Below are positions 20,081 through 35,460 of a stretch of 64,000 bases of DNA, piece by piece. Position 1 is the stretch's first letter. Every line of letters starts with the position of its first letter. A model generated the notes under the pieces. The model was not told the DNA's origin and searched no databases. It saw only the letters and a program-made list of their open reading frames with translations. This DNA is from Gammaproteobacteria bacterium (lineage in GTDB: Bacteria; Pseudomonadota; Gammaproteobacteria; Thiohalomonadales; Thiohalomonadaceae), in NCBI GenBank assembly GCA_024709225.1, contig JANJXC010000038.1:1-64000 (forward strand), written 5' to 3'. The translations under genes and the position numbers were made by a program.

Positions 20081-21181
20081 TTAACCGCCAACCGCGCCGC
20101 GGATGACGTCGAGCACCTGATCCACCTGGGCATCGGTCAGTTCCGGGTAGATGGGCAGCGACAGGCATTCGCTGGCAACCTTCTCACTCACCGGCAGCTT
20201 GACGCCGCGACAGGTGTCGGCGAAGGCCTGCTGCTGGTGCAGCGGGATCGGATAGTAGATGGCGTTGGCTACTTGCGCCTCGTTGAGCGCCTTCTGGATC
20301 GCATCGCGCCTGGGTGAGAGCAGGGTGTACTGGTGATACACATGGCGACCCTTGCCGTCCTCGAACGGCGGGACGACATCCGGCATCTGCGCCAGGCCGG
20401 CGCTGTAGCGGTGGGCGGCGCGACGGCGGCCGTCGTTGAACTGTGCGATGCGCTTCAGCTTCACGCGCAGGATGACGGCCTGCAGCTCGTCCAGGCGGCT
20501 GTTGTAGCCGATGATATCGTGGTGGTAACGCACCTTGCTGCCGTGGTTGCGCAGCATGCGCAGGGTCTCGGCCAGCTGCGCGTCGTTGGTGGTAATCATG
20601 CCGCCGTCGCCGTAGCAGCCGAGGTTCTTGCTGGGGAAGAAGCTGTGGCAGCCGGCCAGGCCGATGGCGCCGGTCATTCTGTCGCCGTAGGCGGCGCCGA
20701 AGGACTGGGCACAGTCCTCGATCACCTGCAGCTTGTGCTTCTCGGCCAACGCCATCAGCGGCGCCATGTCGGCCGGCTGGCCGAACAGGTGGACCGGGAT
20801 GATGGCCTTGGTACGCGGGGTGATCGCCGCCTCGATGAGATTGATGTCGAGGTTGAAGGTGCGCGGGTCGATGTCGATGAATACCGGCGTGGCGCCCACG
20901 TAGGCGATGGCCTCGGCGGTGGCGATGAAGGTGAAGGGGGAGGTGATCACCTCATCGCCTTCCTTGATGCCGGCGGCGCGCACGGCGAGGTGCAGCGCGT
21001 CGGTGCCGTTGGCGCAGCTGATGGCGTGCTCCACGCCCAGACAGGCCGCGGCCTCTTTCTCGAAGGCCTGCACGTTGGGGCCAAGGATGAACTGGGTGCT
21101 GTCCAGCGCCTGCAACAGGCCGCTGTCGATTTCATCCTTGAGGGTCAGGTACTGACCCTTGAGGTCTACCATGGGGATCAT
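20081..21181 (-). CDS. gnnB: DegT/DnrJ/EryC1 family sugar aminotransferase, probable GnnB
   Basis: 366 residues. A PLP-dependent sugar-nucleotide aminotransferase. Family features are AISCANGTDALHLA (phosphate-binding), VIEDCAQSFGAAY (PLP-ring Asp), the PLP lysine in SFFPSKNLGCYGDGGM, and GYNSRLDELQA. Its place between lpxB and an oxidoreductase matches gnnA-gnnB of Acidithiobacillus ferrooxidans, where GnnB transaminates the 3-keto intermediate of UDP-GlcNAc to UDP-GlcNAc3N for lipid A with four amide-linked chains. The enzyme class is certain. The GnnB assignment rests on context, and a role in another amino-sugar pathway (WbpE-like) is possible. Confidence 0.8.
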   Translation of the reverse strand: MIPMVDLKGQYLTLKDEIDSGLLQALDSTQFILGPNVQAFEKEAAACLGVEHAISCANGTDALHLAVRAAGIKEGDEVITSPFTFIATAEAIAYVGATPVFIDIDPRTFNLDINLIEAAITPRTKAIIPVHLFGQPADMAPLMALAEKHKLQVIEDCAQSFGAAYGDRMTGAIGLAGCHSFFPSKNLGCYGDGGMITTNDAQLAETLRMLRNHGSKVRYHHDIIGYNSRLDELQAVILRVKLKRIAQFNDGRRRAAHRYSAGLAQMPDVVPPFEDGKGRHVYHQYTLLSPRRDAIQKALNEAQVANAIYYPIPLHQQQAFADTCRGVKLPVSEKVASECLSLPIYPELTDAQVDQVLDVIRGAVGG

Positions 21182-21199
21182 GTCTCTTCTCCGCCGGAC

Positions 21200-22147
21200 T
21201 TACAGTCCGGGCTGCTGTTGGAACAATTCGCTGATGTGGATGGCGGTAGCCAGGGCGTCGCGGCCGTCCTCACCGGTGACCGGCGGCTTGCTGCCGGTGG
21301 TGATGGCGTTGAGGAAGGCAATGATCTCCGCCTTGATGGCATCGGAGTTCTCGAAGATGCTTTCCTCGGATTTGATCTCGGGGATGCCGGGGAACATCTC
21401 CTTCTCGCCCTTGCGGTGCACGCTCAGGATCTTGTCCTGGAAGTCCACCGAGATGTAGGCGTCATTCTGGAAGATACGCATCTTGCGCTGCGGCTTCATG
21501 CTGACGCGGCTGGCGGTGACGTTGGCGACGCAGCCGTTCTCGAACTTGATGCGCGCGTTGGCGATGTCCACCTCCCTGGTCAACACCGAGACGCCGTCGG
21601 CATCAATGTGCTTGATGGGCGAGCGCACCAGGCTCTGGATCACGTCGATGTCGTGGATCATCAGATCCAGCACCACGTTGACATCGGCACCGCGTGGATT
21701 GAACGGCGCCAGGCGGTGCGATTCGATGAAGCGTGGCTGGGTGAGCACGCCGTTCAGTGCCAGTACGGCGGAGTTGAAGCGCTCCAGATGGCCTACCTGC
21801 AACACCAGCTTGTGGCGCGCGGCGATGGCGATGAGCTCGTCGGCCTCGGCCACGGTGACGGTGATCGGCTTTTCCAGCAGGACGTGGATGCCGTTCTCCA
21901 GGAAAAATTTGGCCACCTCGTAGTGGCGCTGGGTCGGCACTACGATACTGACCGCCTGCACCTTGCCGGCCAGTTCGCGGTAATCGGTGAGGGCGCTGGT
22001 GCTGCATTCGGCGGCGACGCGGGCGGCGGTCTCGGCGTTGGCATCGACCACCGCTATCAGATCGGAGTTGGGGAGGGCGGCATATTTCTGGGCATGAAAC
22101 CGGCCCAGGTAACCGACGCCGACCACCGCGGTTTTGATCTTGTCCAT
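21200..22147 (-). CDS. gnnA: Gfo/Idh/MocA family oxidoreductase, probable GnnA
   Basis: 315 residues from MDKIKTAVVGVGYLG; the longer frame upstream has no family match. The N-terminal Rossmann motif GVGYLGRFHAQKY binds NAD(P), HVLLEKPITVT carries the conserved EKP lysine, and DLMIHDIDVI gives the catalytic His/Asp region of the family. In A. ferrooxidans GnnA oxidises the 3-OH of UDP-GlcNAc before GnnB transaminates it. It is the first gene of the inverted gnnA-gnnB-lpxB block; gnnB follows 18 nt later. The family is certain and the substrate is inferred from context. Confidence 0.8.
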   Translation of the reverse strand: MDKIKTAVVGVGYLGRFHAQKYAALPNSDLIAVVDANAETAARVAAECSTSALTDYRELAGKVQAVSIVVPTQRHYEVAKFFLENGIHVLLEKPITVTVAEADELIAIAARHKLVLQVGHLERFNSAVLALNGVLTQPRFIESHRLAPFNPRGADVNVVLDLMIHDIDVIQSLVRSPIKHIDADGVSVLTREVDIANARIKFENGCVANVTASRVSMKPQRKMRIFQNDAYISVDFQDKILSVHRKGEKEMFPGIPEIKSEESIFENSDAIKAEIIAFLNAITTGSKPPVTGEDGRDALATAIHISELFQQQPGL

Positions 22148-22283
22148 ACTGTTCCCATCCAGCCTGTAATGGTCCCTGAAAGAAGCCGCAAATGGTCGCA
22201 TTTACCGTACCTCAAAGCAATGCGACATGACGCCAGGCGAGGCACCCGGTATGCTTGCCGCTTCACAAATCCTGAAGGCGGTC

Positions 22284-22880
22284 ATGGAACAGCAATTCGG
22301 TCTGGAGTTCGGCGGCGGCGTGGTGCTGGTGGCGGGGGTGGACGAGGTGGGCCGCGGCCCGCTGGCCGGCCCGGTGGTGACGGCGGCGGTGATCCTCGAC
22401 CCGGCCCGCCCCATCGCGGGGCTGGCCGACTCCAAGAAGCTGAGCGAGAAAAGGCGCGAGGCGCTGGCCGAACTGATCAAGGAGCGGGCGCTGGCCTGGG
22501 CCATCGGCCGTGCCGAGGTGGAGGAGATCGACCGTCTCAACATCCTGCAGGCCACCCTACTGGCCATGCAGCGCGCGGTGGCCGGCCTCAGTCCGGCGCC
22601 GCAACACGCCCTCATCGACGGCAACCGCTGTCCCCAGCTGCCGTGCAGCGCCGAGGCCATCATCCAGGGCGACGGCAAGGTGCCGGCCATCAGCGCCGCC
22701 TCCATCCTGGCCAAGGTCACCCGCGACCGCGAGATGGTGGAAATGGACGCCCTCTACCCCGGCTACGGCCTCGCCGGCCACAAGGGCTATCCCTGCAAAT
22801 CCCACATCGAGGCCCTGGAACGGCTCGGGGTGACGCCGATCCACCGGCGCTCGTTCGGACCGGTCAAACGGCTGTTATAG
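22284..22880 (+). CDS. rnhB: Ribonuclease HII
   Basis: 198 residues from the ATG at 22284, the same length as E. coli RNase HII, with a GAAGGCGG Shine-Dalgarno; a start 19 codons upstream also exists. Removes ribonucleotides misincorporated into DNA and RNA-DNA hybrids. The catalytic residues are in [17 protein letters not shown] (Asp, Glu), in HALIDGN (Asp) and in [15 protein letters not shown] (Asp at the end of the active site). It directly precedes dnaE, as in most relatives, with repeat element E between them. Confidence 0.95.
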   Translation: MEQQFGLEFGGGVVLVAGVDEVGRGPLAGPVVTAAVILDPARPIAGLADSKKLSEKRREALAELIKERALAWAIGRAEVEEIDRLNILQATLLAMQRAVAGLSPAPQHALIDGNRCPQLPCSAEAIIQGDGKVPAISAASILAKVTRDREMVEMDALYPGYGLAGHKGYPCKSHIEALERLGVTPIHRRSFGPVKRLL

Positions 22881-22953
22881 GGAAATTCAAGATTCAAGAT
22901 TCAAAATTGAAAACTGCGAAGGCGCCCATTTTGAATCTTGAATTTTGAATTCG
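22881..22953. repeat. Tandem-unit inverted repeat element E (ATTCAAG heptamers)
   Basis: The left arm (about 22883-22910) has three ATTCAAG/A heptamers in tandem; the right arm (22927-22953) has three in inverted orientation. The arm begins 0-2 nt after the rnhB stop codon. The unit is the same as in element A, 20 kb away. Confidence 0.8.
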
Positions 22954-23008
22954 CTTCCCCCCTGTCAAGTCTTGCATCTCCCGCCCCAACTCCCGACACT
23001 TGCCCCCC

Positions 23009-26464
<3,456 letters not shown>

Positions 26465-26576
26465 TGTGATGCGCCGGAGGCCCCCCAGTTGTGATGGGGT
26501 CCGTATACGGCCCCAACGGAAACCGCTAAACTAGCGCGAACCATTCAAATAACGACCGTTCACCACTGAATCTCCC

Positions 26577-27536
26577 ATGAACCTGAATTTCCTGGATTTC
26601 GAACAGCCCATCGCCGAACTCGAGGCCAAGATCGAGGAGCTGCGTTTCGTCGGTGACGACAACGAGATCAACATCAGCGATGAAATCGCCCGGCTGCAGA
26701 CCAAGAGCCGCACGCTGACCAAGTCCATCTTCACCAGCCTCACCCCCTGGCAGATCTCCCAGCTGGCGCGTCACCCGCAGCGGCCCTACACCCTGGATTA
26801 CATCGAACGCATCTTCACCGAATTCGAGGAGCTGCACGGCGACCGTGCCTTTGCCGACGACCCGGCCATCGTCGGCGGCATCGCACGCCTCGAAGGCAAG
26901 CCGGTGATGGTGATCGGCCATCAAAAGGGCCACGACACCAAGGAGAAGGTGCGCCGCAATTTCGGCATGCCGCGCCCCGAGGGCTATCGCAAGGCGCTGC
27001 GCCTGATGGAGATGGCGGAGAAATTCAAGCTGCCGGTAGTCACCTTCATCGACACCCCGGGCGCCTATCCTGGCGTCGGCGCCGAGGAGCGCGGCCAGAG
27101 CGAGGCCATCGCCCGCAACCTGTACGTGATGGCGCGCCTCAAGACCCCCATCGTCTGCACGGTGATCGGCGAGGGCGGTTCCGGCGGCGCGCTGGCCATC
27201 GGCGTAGGGGACCGCGTGCAGATGCTGCAATACGGCACCTATTCCGTCATCTCTCCGGAAGGCTGCGCCTCCATCCTGTGGAAGAGCGCGGAGAAGGCGC
27301 CCGATGCCGCCGAGGCCCTGGGCATCACCTCCAGCCGCCTGAAGGAACTGGGCCTCATCGACAAGATCATCGAAGAACCCCTGGGCGGCGCCCACCGCGA
27401 CATCGATGCCGCGGCGGCCAACATCAAGAGCGCACTGGTGGAGAGCCTCAGTGCGCTGTGCAAGGTCTCCCTGCCCAAGCTGCTGGATCAGCGCTACGAG
27501 CGCCTGATGGGATTCGGCAACTTCATGGAAGGCTGA
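26577..27536 (+). CDS. accA: Acetyl-CoA carboxylase carboxyltransferase subunit alpha
   Basis: 319 residues. The alpha half of the carboxyltransferase that makes malonyl-CoA for fatty acid synthesis; the beta subunit AccD is not in the window. It begins [22 protein letters not shown], the usual N-terminus, and carries [31 protein letters not shown] and [16 protein letters not shown], where the biotin/CoA-binding oxyanion loops lie. It follows dnaE as in E. coli. Between them (about 26495-26513) is a near-perfect GGGGTCCG-TATA-CGGCCCC palindrome with no T-tract. Confidence 0.97.
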   Translation: MNLNFLDFEQPIAELEAKIEELRFVGDDNEINISDEIARLQTKSRTLTKSIFTSLTPWQISQLARHPQRPYTLDYIERIFTEFEELHGDRAFADDPAIVGGIARLEGKPVMVIGHQKGHDTKEKVRRNFGMPRPEGYRKALRLMEMAEKFKLPVVTFIDTPGAYPGVGAEERGQSEAIARNLYVMARLKTPIVCTVIGEGGSGGALAIGVGDRVQMLQYGTYSVISPEGCASILWKSAEKAPDAAEALGITSSRLKELGLIDKIIEEPLGGAHRDIDAAAANIKSALVESLSALCKVSLPKLLDQRYERLMGFGNFMEG

Positions 27537-27544
27537 CTTCAGGG

Positions 27545-27666
27545 CAGAGGAAAGATACACGAGAAAAGATACAAGGGAAGGAACTCGCTGCGCTCGTACT
27601 GCTTGAAATGACTGTGCGCGTAGCGCACTCATCCCCATGTATCTTTCCTCTTTCCTCTTGTATCTG
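27545..27666. repeat. Tandem-unit inverted repeat element F (AAAGATACA units)
   Basis: The left arm (27545-27579) has two AAAGATACA units; the right arm (27637-27666) has two in inverted orientation, separated by GAGGAAAGAGG-like spacers. The pairing is less perfect than in B, D or G. A second hairpin, GTGCGCG-TA-GCGCAC, lies inside the loop. The element begins about 8 nt after the accA stop and ends 12 nt before the tilS GTG. Confidence 0.7.
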
Positions 27667-27677
27667 GTTTTACCTAC

Positions 27678-30707
<3,030 letters not shown>

Positions 30708-30708
<1 letters not shown>

Positions 30709-31538
30709 TGAAACTGTGCGGCTTCGACGCCGGTCTGGAACACCCGCTGTTCCTCATCGCCGGTCCCTGCGTCATCGAGAGCGAGCAGCTGGTGCTGGAT
30801 ATCGCCGGCCGCATGCAGGAGATCTGCAACAAACTCGGCATGCCGTACATCTTCAAGGCCTCCTTCGACAAGGCCAACCGCACCTCCAGCGGCAGCTTCC
30901 GCGGCCCCGGCCTGGAGCAGGGCCTGCGCATCCTGGAGCAGGTGAAGAAGCAGTTCGGCCTGCCGGTGCTCACCGACGTGCACGAAGACACCCCGCTGAA
31001 CGAAGTGGCCGCGGTGGTGGACGTGTTGCAGACCCCGGCCTTCCTGTGCCGCCAGACCAACTTCATCCAGAACGTGGCGCGCCAGGGCAAGGCGGTGAAC
31101 ATCAAGAAGGGCCAGTTCCTCGCCCCCTGGGACATGAAGAACGTGGTGGACAAGGCACGTGCGACGGGCAACGAGCAGATCATGGCCTGCGAGCGCGGCG
31201 TGTCCTTCGGTTACAACACGCTGATCTCCGACATGCGCGGCCTCGCCATCATGCGCGAGACCGGCTGCCCGGTGGTGTTCGATGCCACCCATTCGGTGCA
31301 GCAGCCCGGCGGCCTCGGCGGCGCCTCGGGCGGCCAGCGTCAGTTCGTGCCGGTACTGGCCCGCGCCGCGGTGGCCAGCGGCGTCGCCGGCCTGTTCATG
31401 GAGACCCATCCCGACCCGGACCGGGGACTTTCCGACGGCCCCAACATGTGGCCGCTGCACCTGATGGAAGAACTGCTGGAAGGCCTGCAGGCCATCGACG
31501 CGCAGGTAAAACAGCGCCGCTGGCTGGAACAGATTTGA
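30708..31538 (+). CDS. kdsA: 3-deoxy-8-phosphooctulonate synthase (Kdo-8-P synthase)
   Basis: 276 residues. Condenses arabinose 5-phosphate with PEP for the Kdo of the LPS inner core. Signatures are [52 protein letters not shown] and the C-terminal [18 protein letters not shown]. It lacks the Cys metal ligand of the metal-dependent class at the N-terminal position (AGPCVIES has Cys but the other motif is NIKKGQ with Asn), which suggests the metal-independent type. The ATG overlaps the pyrG TGA. Confidence 0.96.
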
Positions 31539-31542
31539 GTTT

Positions 31543-32991
<1,449 letters not shown>

Positions 32992-33018
32992 CATCGTCCG
33001 CCATCGTCCCGGCCGTGA

Positions 33019-33181
33019 GGAGCCTGTCGGCTTATGGTGCCCGTAGCGAGCATGGTGGGAGAACGAGAACAAATTTTTCCAATTTCGAGGTGCATAGTTG
33101 ATCTACGCAACGAGAAATTGGGGAAATTTGGGCCGTTCTACCACCAGCGCAGTAGGAGCATCCATAAGCCGACAGGTTCCT
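33019..33181. repeat. Large imperfect inverted repeat between eno and ftsB
   Basis: Two arms of about 70 nt flank a roughly 20 nt loop. The outer 15 nt are a perfect inverted repeat, CCTGTCGGCTTATGG at 33023-33037 against 33162-33176. Inner blocks also pair (AATTTTTCCAATTTCG with CGAGAAATTGGGGAAATTTG). There is no tandem heptamer, so it is distinct from elements A-H; it resembles a short non-autonomous hairpin element. Confidence 0.7.
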
Positions 33182-33207
33182 AGTGTCGGGACGGTCCGGC
33201 CCCCATC

Positions 33208-33519
33208 ATGAAGCGGCTCCTCGTCGCCATCCTCGTCATCCTCCTGCTGGTATTGCAGTACCGTCTCTGGTTCAGCGACGGCGGCCTGGTCAAGATGTGG
33301 CAGCTGTCCGCGGCGCTGGAACAGCAGAAACAGGAAAACGCCCGTCTGCTTGAGCGCAACCGGGCGCTGGAAGCGGAAGTCATCGACCTCAAGCAAGGCC
33401 TGCAAGCCATCGAGGAGCGCGCCCGCACCGAGCTGGGCATGGTGAAAAAGGACGAAACGTTCTTTCAGGTCATCGACGATCCCAAGTCGCCCCCGGCAAC
33501 GGAGCAGCCCAAGCCATGA
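33208..33519 (+). CDS. ftsB: Cell division protein FtsB
   Basis: 103 residues. Small bitopic divisome protein that works with FtsL and FtsQ. One membrane helix (about residues 4-20, LLVAILVILLLVLQYRLW) is followed by a coiled coil (ALEQQKQENARLLERNRALEAEVIDLKQGLQ) and the ERARTELGMVKKDETFFQV motif characteristic of FtsB. Its last bases overlap ispD, and it sits downstream of eno, as in E. coli relatives. Confidence 0.95.
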   Translation: MKRLLVAILVILLLVLQYRLWFSDGGLVKMWQLSAALEQQKQENARLLERNRALEAEVIDLKQGLQAIEERARTELGMVKKDETFFQVIDDPKSPPATEQPKP

Positions 33520-34205
33520 GTCCACGTCACTGGGTCGTCATCCCCGCCGCCGGCGTCGGCGCCCGCATGAAGGCCGACCGCCCCAAGCAATACCTGCCGC
33601 TGTGCGGCAAGACCGTCATCGAGCACACCCTGAGCTGTTTCACGCAGCATCCCGCCATCGCCGGCATCGTCGTGGCGCTGTCGCCGGACGATCCCTACTG
33701 GCCCGGCCTGCACATCGAATCCCGCCTGCCACTGCACGTCGCCGCCGGTGGCCAGGAACGCTGTCACTCGGTACTCAACGCACTGCACCTGCTGGCACAG
33801 CATGCCGCCAGCGATGACTGGGTGCTGGTACACGACGCTGCGCGCCCGTGCCTAACCCGCCCCGACATCGACAAGCTGTGTGCAGAACTGAATGACGATG
33901 CCGTCGGCGGGATACTCGCCGTCCCGGTGCGCGACACCATGAAGCGCGCCGATGGGGAAGGGCGCATCGGCGCTACGGAAGAACGCAATGGCTTGTGGCA
34001 TGCGCTGACGCCGCAGATGTTCCGCCTCGGTCTGCTGACGCAGGCGCTGGAACAGGCGCTGGCTGACGGATTCGTCGTTACCGACGAGGCCTCGGCGGTG
34101 GAGCATGCCGGATTGCGGCCGAAACTGGTGGAAGGGCGTGCCGACAACATCAAGGTGACGCGGCCGGAGGATCTGGCGCTGGCGGAGTTCTTTCTCGGTC
34201 GCTGA
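33516..34205 (+). CDS. ispD: 2-C-methyl-D-erythritol 4-phosphate cytidylyltransferase
   Basis: 229 residues. Third step of the methylerythritol phosphate pathway. The CTP-binding loop VVIPAAGVGARMKADRPKQYLPL is at the N-terminus, VLVHDAARPCLT near 105 and TDEASAVEHAG near 190. The ATG overlaps the ftsB stop by 4 nt. In most gammaproteobacteria ispF follows directly; here the conserved run stops and a repeat-rich accessory zone begins, so ispF must be elsewhere or beyond the window. Confidence 0.96.
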   Translation: MSPRHWVVIPAAGVGARMKADRPKQYLPLCGKTVIEHTLSCFTQHPAIAGIVVALSPDDPYWPGLHIESRLPLHVAAGGQERCHSVLNALHLLAQHAASDDWVLVHDAARPCLTRPDIDKLCAELNDDAVGGILAVPVRDTMKRADGEGRIGATEERNGLWHALTPQMFRLGLLTQALEQALADGFVVTDEASAVEHAGLRPKLVEGRADNIKVTRPEDLALAEFFLGR

Positions 34206-34236
34206 TGATCGATCCCTCTCGCTATGGCGGGAGTTG

Positions 34237-34312
34237 CTGTCGTAGGAGCGGATCGTATCCGCGATGATTTTGTGCGCTTCGCGCATGCGGGATGGGGGAT
34301 ACCGTGGTCTGC
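34237..34312. repeat. REP-like GTAGGAGCGGAT palindromes downstream of ispD
   Basis: GTAGGAGCGGAT-CGT-ATCCGC is followed by TGCGC-TTC-GCGCA, two short GC-rich hairpins with a GTAGGAGCG lead-in, similar to intergenic REP sequences common in Pseudomonas and relatives. Only one copy is seen here. Confidence 0.45.
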
Positions 34313-34349
34313 CCCCCGGTTGTTACGCGGGTGTATCACTCCGGATTTT

Positions 34350-34455
34350 TCGTAGGTTGGCGCTGACGAAGGAAGCCCAACGAGTCGGTGTGAATTCTGG
34401 CATCGTTCGTCAGTTGGCATGCGGCGCAGTGCGCTGCGCTTATTGCGCCCTACGA
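34350..34455. repeat. Intergenic palindromic repeat (TCGTAGG...CCTACGA)
   Basis: A 106 bp element bounded by TCGTAGG and CCTACGA. Internal parts are GTTGGC...GCCCAAC and GCGCAGTGCGCTGCGC. Its right end supplies the last codons and stop of the neighbouring VOC gene on the minus strand. Confidence 0.5.
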
Positions 34456-34823
34456 GCTGGCTGCATCAGGTGCGCCACCGCGCCGGTGGGGTCGGCGACT
34501 GCAACGATGCGCCCAACGCCCGGCACGTCATGGGGCGGACCAATCACCTTGCCGCCAAGAGCCAGCGTCTTGGCCGCGCATGCATCGGCGTTTTCCACCG
34601 CAATGTAATTATGCCAATGCGAACCGGCAGCCGGGGAGTCTGCGGTCGGATTCATCATGCCCGCAACATCACGACCGTCGACCTGAAACAGCGTATACGT
34701 GCCGAAGCGGCCGGCATCGACTTCTTTCCTCGACCAACCGAAGAGGGCGGCAAAGAACGTCCCGCTGGATTTCTGATCCGGCGTAACCAACTCATGCCAT
34801 ATGAACGGATTTGCATCAGACAT
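34440..34823 (-). CDS. VOC (glyoxalase-like) family protein
   Basis: 127 residues from MSDANPFIWHELVTPDQ; the ORF is open upstream but loses similarity. The VOC pattern is clear: an N-terminal HELVTPD strand, FFAALFGW, YTLFQVDGRDVAGMM, WHNYIAVENADA and a C-terminal VADPTGAVAHLMQP. This subgroup occurs widely as small stand-alone proteins of unknown substrate. Its last few residues (ARRAQ) and stop are encoded by the palindromic repeat at 34350-34455, so the natural 3' end may have been replaced. It lies in the accessory zone next to an IS3 remnant. Confidence 0.7.
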   Translation of the reverse strand: MSDANPFIWHELVTPDQKSSGTFFAALFGWSRKEVDAGRFGTYTLFQVDGRDVAGMMNPTADSPAAGSHWHNYIAVENADACAAKTLALGGKVIGPPHDVPGVGRIVAVADPTGAVAHLMQPARRAQ

Positions 34824-34859
34824 ACGCTTCCTCCGGAACCTCCATTGCTGGAGAAGGTT

Positions 34860-35198
34860 TTGCTGCGACCGAAAAGGCAAAAGGCAAGACCCCGTTATTC
34901 TTATTCGGGCGATTATCAGCGCCTATTACAGGACAACAGCCTGGTATGCAGCATGAACAAGAAGGGCGACTGCTATGACAACGCCGCCATGGAAAGCTGG
35001 AGTCACAGCCTCAAGGTCGAAGCCATCCACGGCGAACGCTATGTCACCCGGCAAGCCGCCAAGGACCATGTGTTTGAGTACATCGAAGTCTATTACAATC
35101 GGAAGTGCCCGCACTCGCGCCTCGGCTATCTCTCGCCCGAGGCATTCGAGCTGCGGCATGTGGCTTAACTGAGTGTCCGAGAAACCGGGGCAGAATCA
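34860..35198 (+). pseudogene. IS3-family transposase, C-terminal remnant with right IS end
   Basis: Residues encoded from about 34900 to 35168 match the end of IS3-family OrfB (DDE integrase): SGDYQRLL, CSMNKKGDCYDNAAMESW with the catalytic Glu, YIEVYYNRKCPHSRLGYLSPEAFE. The first two catalytic Asp residues and everything upstream are missing; the open frame continues 5' only by chance into antisense VOC sequence. About 8 nt after the stop, GTGTCCGAGAAACCGGGGCA (35174-35193) looks like the right inverted repeat of the IS. No left end is visible. Confidence 0.8.
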
Positions 35199-35284
35199 GA
35201 CGGCGCAATGCAATGCGTGGTGGTAGGGATTTGCCGCTGGAGCCTGATCATATGGGCGGCATGAACGCTTCGGCGTATAGTTTT

Positions 35285-35412
35285 ACTGAATATGTGTTCC
35301 GAAATAGTGACCCGGCATAGGCCGCTCCGTGGGCGCCACGCCACGGCGGGCACGGCCAGCCCTGTAACGTGCCGAGTATCATGTGGATACCCATTCGGAA
35401 CGCATATTCAGT
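35285..35412. repeat. Structured ~130 bp repeat, copy 1
   Basis: A 128 bp element whose ends pair over 19 nt with one mismatch (ACTGAATATGTGTTCCGAA on the left). The interior contains CCGTGG-GCGCCACG-CCACGG and is nearly identical to copy 2 at 41395-41526. It lies just upstream of the lipoprotein gene at 35461. The two copies bracket the accessory zone. Confidence 0.85.
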
Positions 35413-35460
35413 GGGATCGGTTCAACGGTAGGGAACAATACGCGGACAGAGGCGGGTCGT

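Noticed and set aside
34860-35198. Two independent mobile elements, because the open frame extends upstream of the IS3 tail
   Set aside because: The upstream part is antisense to the VOC gene and has no transposase similarity; only one IS3 remnant is supported.
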